The notes under the pieces: generated by a model | Seen by the model: only the letters and a program-made list of their open reading frames with translations | Database searches by the model: none | Told to the model about the DNA's origin: nothing | Source of the DNA: Dyadobacter sp. NIV53 | GTDB lineage: Bacteria; Bacteroidota; Bacteroidia; Cytophagales; Spirosomataceae | Direction of reading: 5' to 3' | DNA: 64,000 nt | NCBI RefSeq assembly: GCF_019711195.1 | Contig: NZ_CP081299.1 | Coordinates: 1,488,001-1,552,000, forward strand | Part shown: positions 56,459 to 64,000 of the stretch, piece by piece | Layout of the letters: each line of letters begins with the position of its first letter | Numbering within the stretch: position 1 is the first letter of the stretch | Made by a program: the position numbers and the translations under genes

Positions 56459-57700
56459 CTACAGATTTTCCATTTTCTTGGTCAGTTTCCCAACTGTAAG
56501 TCCCTGAACAATAATAGAGAACAACACTACAAAATAAGTAATTGCCAAAAGCAGATCCTTATTTAAACCATCATCAATGGACAACGCCAGTGCTATTGAA
56601 ACGCCTCCACGCAATCCACCCCAAACGAGTATCGTAATAGATTTCCGTCCAAAACGATTTTTGAAGGGAATCAGCTTTACCGGTAAGTAAATTGAGATAA
56701 ATCTGGCAAAAAGAACAACCGCAATCGTAATCACACCAATCAGTCCATATTGTTTAAGGTCAGGTATCAGCAGTAACTCAAATCCGATGATCAGGAACAA
56801 AATAGCATTTAATATTTCATCGATCAGCTCCCAGAATTTATCAATGTAATCCCGCTCCATTTCAGACACACCTCCCAGATTTTTACCATAATTACCCACA
56901 ACCAAACCTGCTGCAACCATAGCCAAGGGTCCGGACATGTGCATTGCCTGAGCTGCCAGATGGCCGCCCATCACAATTGCAAGCGTGATAAGCACGTGTA
57001 CATTGTATCCATCTACGCGATAGATCATTTGTGAGCCCACGAAGCCTAACAATAATCCCAAAACAATTCCTCCCAAAGCTTCCTTAATGAAAAGCATGGT
57101 AATACCGCCGAAAGATGTATTTACCTCCTCTCCTCTTGCCAAAGCAAGCATTACAATAAATACAACAACGGCCATTCCATCATTAAACAAAGACTCACCG
57201 GCAATTTTTGTTTCCAATGATTTTGGAACGCCGGCCTGTTTCAGGATACCAAGTACTGCAATAGGATCAGTCGGTGATATCAACGCCCCAAATACCAGAC
57301 ACTGAATAAAAGGAATGGGCATGCCTACCAACGGAAGGATATTAAACATTAATAATCCGATTGCAAAAGTAGAAATGACTACGCTTACTGTTGAAAATAT
57401 GATTACCGGCATACGTTGCTCACGCAGGTCTTCAAGATGTATATGAATAGCGCCTGCAAAAAGCAAAAAATTAAGCATGGCACCCATTAAAATCTCTGTA
57501 AGATCCACACTTAAAAAAAGCCTCGTGATACGGTCAAAAGTATGCGGAAAAATATTATCGGTAGCGAGAAGCCCCAAGGAAACCAGCAACGCAATAACCA
57601 TAATTCCTATGGAAGCTGGTAGTTTTAAAAAACGGGCATTAATGTATGAAAAAACGGCAGAAAGAACGATTAAAGCTGAAAACGAATAATATAACTCCAT
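56459..57700 (-). CDS. CPA1-type Na+/H+ antiporter
   Basis: A 413-residue inner-membrane protein with 12-13 helices of the NhaP/CPA1 group. The ion-binding signatures are FGALISPTDPIAVLGI (about 143-158) and GESLFNDGMAVVVF (about 174-187), with the conserved Asp pairs, and WGGLRGGVSIALAL near 366. It exports Na+ or K+ in exchange for protons. ATG at 57700 gives the standard start before helix 1; the frame is open further upstream but that part would be an extra unlike segment. Convergent with the glycan cluster, two bases apart. Confidence 0.93.
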   Translation of the reverse strand: MELYYSFSALIVLSAVFSYINARFLKLPASIGIMVIALLVSLGLLATDNIFPHTFDRITRLFLSVDLTEILMGAMLNFLLFAGAIHIHLEDLREQRMPVIIFSTVSVVISTFAIGLLMFNILPLVGMPIPFIQCLVFGALISPTDPIAVLGILKQAGVPKSLETKIAGESLFNDGMAVVVFIVMLALARGEEVNTSFGGITMLFIKEALGGIVLGLLLGFVGSQMIYRVDGYNVHVLITLAIVMGGHLAAQAMHMSGPLAMVAAGLVVGNYGKNLGGVSEMERDYIDKFWELIDEILNAILFLIIGFELLLIPDLKQYGLIGVITIAVVLFARFISIYLPVKLIPFKNRFGRKSITILVWGGLRGGVSIALALSIDDGLNKDLLLAITYFVVLFSIIVQGLTVGKLTKKMENL

Positions 57701-57935
57701 GAAAATAATGTTTGTGCTAGCCCAAAATAGAAAAAACAGCTCGATAATGAAAATGAAAAACAGGTAAAAGAGAAACTCTAATGGTATTCTAATTTCAAAA
57801 AACAGGATCATGAAAGGGATTAATAATTGTGCCGGCTTTATGGAATGGCATAGTTTTGCTACACTTGTTTTAAAGTGGATAGTATTCCATCTAAACACTT
57901 ACATTTACGAACATCCTATTCAAACAAGCAAAAAC

Positions 57936-58622
57936 ATGAGTTCTTTTAAAGTAGAAATCCTTTCTTTTAACAGTATTAATGAGTTACCCGATTCCTGGTC
58001 GAAAAGTGATTACCTGGCTCTGCTAAGTAGTATGGATTATGCAAATCCGGAGGAAATAAAAGATGCTGAGCTCAAAGAAATGGCGTTGATGTCCATCACC
58101 GATTTTGAGCCTGTTGAATCTGCCAAAATTGTTCTGGATTATTTAATAAATGAGAGGTTAACGGAAGGTCAGATCGAAAATCTTTCACATGAGATCATCA
58201 CTGAGAAACTTTGGGAAGAATATCCGGAACTATCCCTTCATCCCGACCTTTTCCGTGCGACACAACTTCTTTATCAGGCATATAATGGCAAATTTCCCAG
58301 AACGGAAGCTGTACAATTTCAGATAAAAATTACGGGTGACGTCGCTATTTTTGAAGAAAATCCGGAAGCGCCAATTGTCAGACTATTGGCGGCAGGAATG
58401 TCGGATCACAGTTTGATACATCGCCTTTATACTGATCAAATAGAAGGTGAGAATTTTGAAGATGCAAAAAACATTCTGTGGCAATTAAAAACAATTGCAA
58501 ATGATGATACGTCTGTAACCTACGATATCGTAAGTTCTTCCTATTGGCTGGATGAGATTAAGTATGCAGATACTTATGAAGCCGAATCGCATGCAGATGC
58601 ACCTGTGGAAGAAGAAAATTAA
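57936..58622 (+). CDS. conserved hypothetical protein
   Basis: A 228-residue soluble acidic protein starting MSSFKVEILSFN. It has no signal or membrane segment. The middle is helical (for example LVLDYLINERLTEGQIENL) and the C-terminal tail is Glu-rich (HADAPVEEEN). No family was recognised. ATG at 57936 was preferred to 57810, whose extra 42 residues overlap the antiporter promoter region. It is followed by a strong terminator. Confidence 0.75.
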   Translation: MSSFKVEILSFNSINELPDSWSKSDYLALLSSMDYANPEEIKDAELKEMALMSITDFEPVESAKIVLDYLINERLTEGQIENLSHEIITEKLWEEYPELSLHPDLFRATQLLYQAYNGKFPRTEAVQFQIKITGDVAIFEENPEAPIVRLLAAGMSDHSLIHRLYTDQIEGENFEDAKNILWQLKTIANDDTSVTYDIVSSSYWLDEIKYADTYEAESHADAPVEEEN

Positions 58623-58644
58623 TTGTAAATGTTGTCAAATTAAG

Positions 58645-58683
58645 AATAGGACAAGTGAAGAAATATGTTTCACTTGTCCTATT
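58645..58683 (+). terminator. intrinsic terminator after the hypothetical gene
   Basis: A perfect 15-bp stem (58645-58659 with 58669-58683) and a 9-base loop run into TTCTTTAT, 23 bases after the stop. Confidence 0.85.
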
Positions 58684-58801
58684 TTCTTTATAACCATTTT
58701 CATAATCCATGAGTGAATGAGCGTAGGTTCATACATTTAGAAAAAAAACTGATTACTTTCAGATTATATTATTATTCACTCCACAATCTGACTGGTTTTT
58801 T

Positions 58802-60532
58802 ATGCAACTTTTCCGCCTTCTACTCTTTGTGCTGGTTTCTCTGCCTGTGGTAGCTCAATATCAGACCAGGTTTGAAAAAAGCGGCGGGAAGCAAACGCCG
58901 ACTTATGAAGAGGGTATTGCATTTTATCAAAAATTAGGCAAAGATTTTCCTCAGATTCAAATTGCAGAAAAAGGTCCGACGGATAGCGGCAAGCCTTTAC
59001 ATTTAGTACTATATTCCAGAAATAAATCCTTTGATATCAAAAAACTGAAAGCGCAGGGAAAAGCAATTTTGCTTGTGAACAATGCGATCCATCCTGGTGA
59101 GCCTGATGGTGTGGACGCGTCGATGATGCTTTTACGTGATATTGCTTTAAACCCTGCCAAATTCCCGGAACTGGACAGTGTAGTTTTAGCCATTATTCCA
59201 TTTTATAATATCGGCGGAGTTTTAAACAGAAACAGTACAACACGGACCAATCAGGACGGGCCGGAAGAATATGGTTTTCGTGGTAATGCGCGGGATTATG
59301 ACCTGAACCGTGATTTTATCAAAAGTGATACGCGTAATGCGAGAAGTTTTGCAGCTATTTTTCATGAACTTGATCCTGATCTTTTTGCTGACACACATGT
59401 AAGCAATGGAGCAGATTATCAATATGTCATGACTTTGGATTATGCACAGAAAGACAAAATAGGCGGCTCCTTAGGAGAATTTAACGACAAGGTTTTCCTG
59501 CCTTACATGTACAAACATTTGAAAGAAGCTGGTTACGAGGCAACACCATATGTAAACGCATGGGGACAAACTCCGGATAAGGGTTTTGTTCAGTTCCCCG
59601 ATTGGCCACGCTATTCGACCGGATATGCCGCACTTTTTCATACCATTGGTGTAATGACAGAAACGCACATGCTGAAACCCTATGACCAACGTGTAAAATC
59701 AACATATGCCTATTTATACGGAAATCTAAAAGTACTTTCCTTATATCGAAAACAGCTTTTGCAGCTTCGTAAAGACACCAAAGAAGCAGTGAAAATCCAG
59801 GGAAAATTTGCCGTTACATGGCAGATTAATAAGGAAAAACATACCGATATTTCGTTCAAAGGATTTGAGCCTGAAATATTAAAAAGTAAAATTAGCGGTG
59901 CCAACAGGCTTTACTACAACCGCGATAAACCTTTTACCAAAACAATTCCTTTCTACGACACCTATGAGCCTGTCGACGTTGTCGACAAACCGGTTGCTTA
60001 TATCATTCCGCAAGGATGGTTTAATGTGATTGATCTGCTGAAACTAAATCAGGTTAAAATTACCCAACTTGAAAAAGACCAGGAACTGGAAGTGGAAGTG
60101 TATAAAATTCAGGATTACGAATCTCCAAAATCTCCTTTTGAAGGACATTACTGGCATACGAGTGTAAACTTAAATAAAGAAATTAAAAAGATAACTTTCA
60201 AAAAGGGAGACTGGTATATACCTGTAAATCAATCCGTAAACCGTTACATTATTGAAACCCTTGAACCAAAAGCAGTCGATTCTTTTTTCAAATGGAATTT
60301 CTTTGACACCATTTTACAGGCAAAAGAACATTTTTCCGGTTATGTATTTGAAGACCTGGCTGCTGAGATGTTAGAAAAATCACCTGAATTGAGAAAGAAA
60401 CTGGATGACAAAAGAAATTCAGATCCTGAATTTGCCAAAAGCGGTGAAGCCCAACTGAATTTTATATACGACAACTCGCCATACAGGGAAAAAGAATACA
60501 TGCGCTATCCTGTATTCAGATTGATGAAGTAG
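58802..60532 (+). CDS. secreted M14-family zinc carboxypeptidase
   Basis: A 576-residue exported peptidase with signal MQLFRLLLFVLVSLPVVA. The zinc ligands are HPGE (H97, E100) and the later His of FADTHVSNGADYQY (about 199); the substrate-binding Asn-Arg pair is in DLNRDF, and the catalytic Glu is likely in MTETHML (about 287). A C-terminal part (about 330-576) has no recognised domain. It should trim peptides in the periplasm or outside. Convergent with the next gene, 16 bases apart. Confidence 0.9.
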   Translation: MQLFRLLLFVLVSLPVVAQYQTRFEKSGGKQTPTYEEGIAFYQKLGKDFPQIQIAEKGPTDSGKPLHLVLYSRNKSFDIKKLKAQGKAILLVNNAIHPGEPDGVDASMMLLRDIALNPAKFPELDSVVLAIIPFYNIGGVLNRNSTTRTNQDGPEEYGFRGNARDYDLNRDFIKSDTRNARSFAAIFHELDPDLFADTHVSNGADYQYVMTLDYAQKDKIGGSLGEFNDKVFLPYMYKHLKEAGYEATPYVNAWGQTPDKGFVQFPDWPRYSTGYAALFHTIGVMTETHMLKPYDQRVKSTYAYLYGNLKVLSLYRKQLLQLRKDTKEAVKIQGKFAVTWQINKEKHTDISFKGFEPEILKSKISGANRLYYNRDKPFTKTIPFYDTYEPVDVVDKPVAYIIPQGWFNVIDLLKLNQVKITQLEKDQELEVEVYKIQDYESPKSPFEGHYWHTSVNLNKEIKKITFKKGDWYIPVNQSVNRYIIETLEPKAVDSFFKWNFFDTILQAKEHFSGYVFEDLAAEMLEKSPELRKKLDDKRNSDPEFAKSGEAQLNFIYDNSPYREKEYMRYPVFRLMK

Positions 60533-60548
60533 CAACAACCAATTTCAA

Positions 60549-61355
60549 TTAAAACCGAAAACCCAGATTAAAATTAAACTCTCCCGTAACATTTATACTG
60601 TTATTGATTATTTGTGCTGGTTGTTTTTCCCTGTCAATATAGCGTGCTCCAATCCCGCCATTTAATCCTATCTGAAAAGAAGGTGTGATCTGGAAGTTGA
60701 TATAATTATTGACAATCACTCCCAATCTAAAATTCTTGCTGGAATTGTTCATTTGTGTATAACCACCAGTAACAGGATCATAACCGTAAAATGGCCTTTT
60801 CCCGATTGCCGTAAATAAGTTTGGCCCAACTGCATATGTAACCTTTCTTTGCCCAAAGGGATAAACTTTAAAACCAGGTGAGAAATAAAACAAATTTGCT
60901 CCATTTCTACCATTATCATAAAAGTTGTAACTATCCGGAAAGATTAAACTAACCGGTAAAACAACCCCGAAATACTGACGCTTGTCAAGCAGTATCTCAT
61001 AACTTATTCCTATTCCGGGACCGCTGTCCAATGCTTTAAATGGAGAAAAGTTTATCATATTTCTACCAAATTCTTCATCCCGGTTAACAGGATTTTTATT
61101 GTTTTTAATTCTATCATGGTAGTTTAGGAGCACAATCTGGCCGTTTGCAAATTCTATTGTTTTGAGCTCACTTTTTCGGATAACAAACGAAGCACCATTC
61201 AGGTCGTTGTTGATTTTATAAGTTACCCGGTCTATTCCAACTTCAATTACTTTACCTTCAATAGTATCACCATTTTTCCTGATCATTACATCCTGAGCAT
61301 AAACAGAAATACAGGAAGTCAGAAATAATACATTTAAACGAATAACTTTCCACAT
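60549..61355 (-). CDS. exported hypothetical protein with beta-rich C-terminus
   Basis: A 268-residue protein with a signal peptide (ending VYAQ) and a short N-terminal domain (about 20-85: RKNGDTIEGKVIEVG, ELKTIEFANG) seen at the start of many Bacteroidota surface proteins. The rest alternates aromatic and polar residues (YYFSPGFKVYPF, NYINFQITPSFQIGLNGG, ending FNLGFRF), the pattern of an outer-membrane beta-barrel with a terminal Phe. Specific function unknown. Confidence 0.8.
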   Translation of the reverse strand: MWKVIRLNVLFLTSCISVYAQDVMIRKNGDTIEGKVIEVGIDRVTYKINNDLNGASFVIRKSELKTIEFANGQIVLLNYHDRIKNNKNPVNRDEEFGRNMINFSPFKALDSGPGIGISYEILLDKRQYFGVVLPVSLIFPDSYNFYDNGRNGANLFYFSPGFKVYPFGQRKVTYAVGPNLFTAIGKRPFYGYDPVTGGYTQMNNSSKNFRLGVIVNNYINFQITPSFQIGLNGGIGARYIDREKQPAQIINNSINVTGEFNFNLGFRF

Positions 61356-61608
61356 AGAATAAGGATTTACAAATGTCGGTTAAAGATAAATAATTATAAA
61401 TTCGATACAATATTAAGTTAACTATATAACAGCTACAAAACGATTGCAGACAGGCATAAATTACGTTATACGTAAAGAATTGAACGTTTAAAATTTCAAT
61501 GCTGTTATAAGTTGAATGTCTTTAGTTATAATCAGCTACATGGCATAATTACAATTTTCTGCTCTTTCCATTTTGAATTAATTTGGTGGAGCGTCTTAAC
61601 AAAACCAA

Positions 61609-62754
61609 ATGACATTTCAAGAATTAGAACTCATTGAGCCTATTTCCAAGGCTCTGACAGAAGAAGGTTACAATACACCCACCCCAATTCAGTCAAAAGC
61701 GATCCCACTTATTTTACAGCAAAGAGATTTATTGGGTTGCGCACAAACAGGAACTGGTAAAACGGCAGCTTTCGCTATACCTATTTTACAGCTACTTAGT
61801 AATAAGCCAGTTAATAAAACAGAAAAAAGCCGGATCAGAACGCTTATTCTGACTCCAACTCGCGAACTGGCCATACAAATTGGTGAAAGTTTTGCGGCTT
61901 ATGGTCGTCATACCGGTATTAAACATACCGTGATTTTTGGCGGAGTTGGCCAAAAGCCACAAACGGATGCTATACAAAGAGGTGTTGACATTTTGATTGC
62001 TACGCCAGGTCGTTTACTGGATCTGATCAACCAGAATTTCATCAAATTAAATCAGCTGGAAATTTTTGTTCTGGATGAAGCAGATCGTATGCTTGACATG
62101 GGATTTGTGCATGATGTAAAGAAGGTAATTAAATTATTGCCGGCTAAACGTCAGTCTCTTTTCTTCTCGGCCACAATGCCATCAGCAATCATGACGCTGG
62201 CCGATACGATCCTTACCAATCCTGCGAAAGTAGAGGTAACGCCTGTTTCGTCAACAGCTGACACGATCAAACAATCACTTTTTTATGTAGACAAATCGGA
62301 TAAAAACTCTTTGTTGCTGCATATTTTAGAAGATGCTACAATTGCCACTGCATTGGTTTTTACCCGTACCAAACATGGTGCTGATAAAGTGGTGAAAGTT
62401 TTGCGTAAGGCAGGTGTAACCTCCGAAGCAATTCACGGCAATAAATCGCAGAATGCACGTCAGAATGCTTTGAAAAATTTCAAAAGCCAGACTACACGCG
62501 TTTTAGTTGCAACCGATATTGCAGCACGTGGTATTGATGTAGATGATCTGACACACGTAATCAACTACGAGATTCCGAATATTCCGGAAACATACGTTCA
62601 CCGGATTGGAAGAACCGGACGTGCCGGAGCAAAAGGTATTGCACTATCATTTTGTGATTCAGAAGAAAAACCATTTTTAAAGGACATTCACAAACTGATC
62701 GCAAAAAATATTCCGATTGAAAAAAATCATCCATACGATACAGGAAGATATTAA
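61609..62754 (+). CDS. rhlE: DEAD-box RNA helicase, RhlE group
   Basis: A 381-residue ATP-dependent RNA helicase with complete core motifs: Q motif PTPIQ, motif I AQTGTGKT (45-52), PTRELA, DEAD (155-158), SAT, the domain-2 RGIDVDDLTHVINYE and HRIGRTGRAG (about 335-344). The short C-terminus after the core fits the RhlE/RhlB type rather than DeaD. It remodels RNA structure, probably in ribosome assembly or decay. Confidence 0.94.
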   Translation: MTFQELELIEPISKALTEEGYNTPTPIQSKAIPLILQQRDLLGCAQTGTGKTAAFAIPILQLLSNKPVNKTEKSRIRTLILTPTRELAIQIGESFAAYGRHTGIKHTVIFGGVGQKPQTDAIQRGVDILIATPGRLLDLINQNFIKLNQLEIFVLDEADRMLDMGFVHDVKKVIKLLPAKRQSLFFSATMPSAIMTLADTILTNPAKVEVTPVSSTADTIKQSLFYVDKSDKNSLLLHILEDATIATALVFTRTKHGADKVVKVLRKAGVTSEAIHGNKSQNARQNALKNFKSQTTRVLVATDIAARGIDVDDLTHVINYEIPNIPETYVHRIGRTGRAGAKGIALSFCDSEEKPFLKDIHKLIAKNIPIEKNHPYDTGRY

Positions 62755-62886
62755 TGCTGAGTTGATGTAATCTGCCCTTAAAACAGATTTACTGGCCGCA
62801 AAGATTTGAATTTGAACCTCGGTTCTTTCGATCTTTGTGGCTATTTTTTGTATATAAATAATCCTTGGAATACAAGATTTGCCATT

Positions 62887-63192
62887 ATGACTAAAAATTC
62901 TTACACTGACATCTCTTTATCCGAAATGCAAACAATAAGGAATAAACCGGATGTTGTTTTGGTTGACGTACGGGAACCCTGGGAATTTGAAGAGTTTAAT
63001 GAAGGTGGAATGAACATTCCTCTTGCTGAAATACGTCAGAACCGAGAAGTTTTAAATCTTTACCATACAATTATTGTAATCTGTACAAATGGTGTAAGAA
63101 GTAAAGTCGCAGCGATGGATTACTGCCGTGTTCCTGAATGGAATGACAAGAAAATACTGCATGTGAAAGGCGGGATTATTGAGATGGAGTGA
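62887..63192 (+). CDS. rhodanese-like domain protein
   Basis: A 101-residue single-domain sulfurtransferase. Signatures: VLVDVREPWEFEEFN (about 22-36) and the active-site loop CTNGVR (Cys about 66), which fits the catalytic CxxGxR pattern. ATG at 62887 gives the family length; an in-frame ATG at 62806 adds 27 unlikely residues. It would move sulfane sulfur to a thiol acceptor in the cytoplasm. Confidence 0.88.
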   Translation: MTKNSYTDISLSEMQTIRNKPDVVLVDVREPWEFEEFNEGGMNIPLAEIRQNREVLNLYHTIIVICTNGVRSKVAAMDYCRVPEWNDKKILHVKGGIIEME

Positions 63193-63197
63193 TAATA

Positions 63198-64000
63198 TTA
63201 CTTTTGATACTGGATCTTTCCATCTTTCATGACCATCTTCACTTGAAAAAGAGATTTTTTAAAATCCTTTTTCAAGTCACCTTCAAAAACTGCAAGATCG
63301 GCAAATGCATTTTCTTTAATAACGCCAATCTGATCCTTCATTTCCAATGCAATTGCAGCGTTAGCAGTTGCAGTTTTCAACACGTCTTCTGCAGAAAGTC
63401 CATAATCATAATAACCCCAGATAGTTTGTTTAGCGTCATCTCCTCTGGGCATTTTTGTATCATGATAAGCATCAGATCCTGCAACAATCCTCACACCCAG
63501 CTGACTAGCCCGAATAAGATCTTTTCCCCGGCGTTCTAAGCTATTCCTGATATCTTCAATATTATATTTCAAATTCATTATTTCATGGTAATGAACAGCT
63601 CCTTTGACTGACCCATAAGTAGGTACAAGGTAAATACCTTTCTTAGCCATTATTTTCAAGGTAGTATCTCTAAATCCATAGCCATGCTCTACTCCATCAA
63701 CTCCTGCCTCTATGGCCGCCTGAACAGCCCAGTCCCTGTCGCAGTGAACTGTAACTTTCAGTCGCTGCTCATGGGCTGTCTGAACAATGGCCTTCATTTC
63801 ATCCAGACTTAAAGTAAGCCGGTTACCAATAGCAAGTATTTTAATGACATCTACACCCTGAACAATGTGTTCCTTAACCGCCTTTTTTGCTTCCTCTACA
63901 CCACTGATCATCGTTTGTTCCTGTTCTGATATACGTTGAAAATCCTTAACAGGTAAATGATAAAACTGTCCGTCCATTGAGCCAATTATTGGACCTGATA
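63198..64000 (-). CDS. amidohydrolase family protein, cut by the window edge
   Basis: The minus-strand frame is open from the window end, so this is the C-terminal part (267 residues) of a larger enzyme; the first in-frame ATG at 63977 is internal. Metal-site residues are present: a Lys in VDVIKILAIGN (about 46 from that ATG), KVTVHCDRD, GVEHGYGF and IVAGSDAYHD. It ends with the IGVIKENAFADLAVFEG signature of imidazolonepropionase/prolidase-like amidohydrolases. The start and any signal peptide are outside the window. Confidence 0.88.
   Translation of the reverse strand, partial: SGPIIGSMDGQFYHLPVKDFQRISEQEQTMISGVEEAKKAVKEHIVQGVDVIKILAIGNRLTLSLDEMKAIVQTAHEQRLKVTVHCDRDWAVQAAIEAGVDGVEHGYGFRDTTLKIMAKKGIYLVPTYGSVKGAVHYHEIMNLKYNIEDIRNSLERRGKDLIRASQLGVRIVAGSDAYHDTKMPRGDDAKQTIWGYYDYGLSAEDVLKTATANAAIALEMKDQIGVIKENAFADLAVFEGDLKKDFKKSLFQVKMVMKDGKIQYQK

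Overview
The window looks like chromosomal DNA of a Bacteroidota bacterium, most likely a Cytophagales member resembling Dyadobacter. Phylum support comes from the promoter before tRNA-Asp (TTG, 19-bp spacer, TAnnTTTG), AT-rich leaders, LytTR/LytS-type two-component genes, menaquinone genes, OmpA/PD40 proteins and large secreted amidohydrolases. The genus is an inference from overall gene content and is not proven here.

Layout. 1-2.3 kb: a possible gene tail, a LuxR-type regulator whose receiver has lost its phospho-acceptor Asp, a gene-poor stretch, and tRNA-Asp beside a decayed tRNA-like copy that shares its terminator. 2.4-10.5 kb: Nif3-like protein, zinc-ribbon coiled-coil protein, TPR protein, RadC, a lipoprotein, a LytS/LytTR pair and a histidine phosphatase. 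10.5-12.3 kb: hotdog thioesterase and isochorismate synthase (menaquinone). 12.4-18.1 kb: RND efflux operon (adaptor, permease, TolC). 18.10-19.71 kb: a complete IS3-family element with 26-bp inverted repeats and a 3-bp target duplication, inserted between tolC and cvfB. 20.8-25.2 kb: two secreted amidohydrolase-like genes. 25.3-39.8 kb: mainly housekeeping genes, largely on the minus strand (prfC, ppa, GT2, trmN6-like, rnhA, pepT, MazG-like, marC-like, Nudix regulator, class V aminotransferase, dapA, ligA), then rpe on the plus strand. 39.8-43.3 kb: an apiosidase-like glycosidase and an OmpA/PD40 protein. 43.4-56.5 kb: a co-directional envelope-glycan cluster. 56.5-64 kb: Na+/H+ antiporter, M14 peptidase, RhlE helicase, rhodanese and a cut-off amidohydrolase.

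The most interesting region is the 43.4-56.5 kb cluster. A two-subunit transketolase flanks a natural fusion of a nucleotide-sugar epimerase with a polyprenyl-type GT2. These three genes overlap by 4-8 bases. They are followed by a GT-C-like membrane protein, an acyltransferase-3, another GT2, a large envelope protein of unknown function and an AlgX-like SGNH protein. Together they look like a pathway that makes a sugar by two-carbon transfer, loads it on a lipid carrier, transfers it outside the inner membrane and O-acylates it.

A caveat affects the whole annotation. At least seven genes are interrupted by apparent one-base indels, all in runs of A/T or C/G (near 12.56, 21.66, 30.01, 30.97, 40.54, 44.44/44.67 and 54.31-54.33 kb), and one start codon is probably affected (4.50 kb). 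Another gene has an in-frame TAG (49.71 kb). Sequencing or assembly error in homopolymers is the simplest explanation. True decay, phase variation or slippage rescue cannot be excluded from sequence alone.
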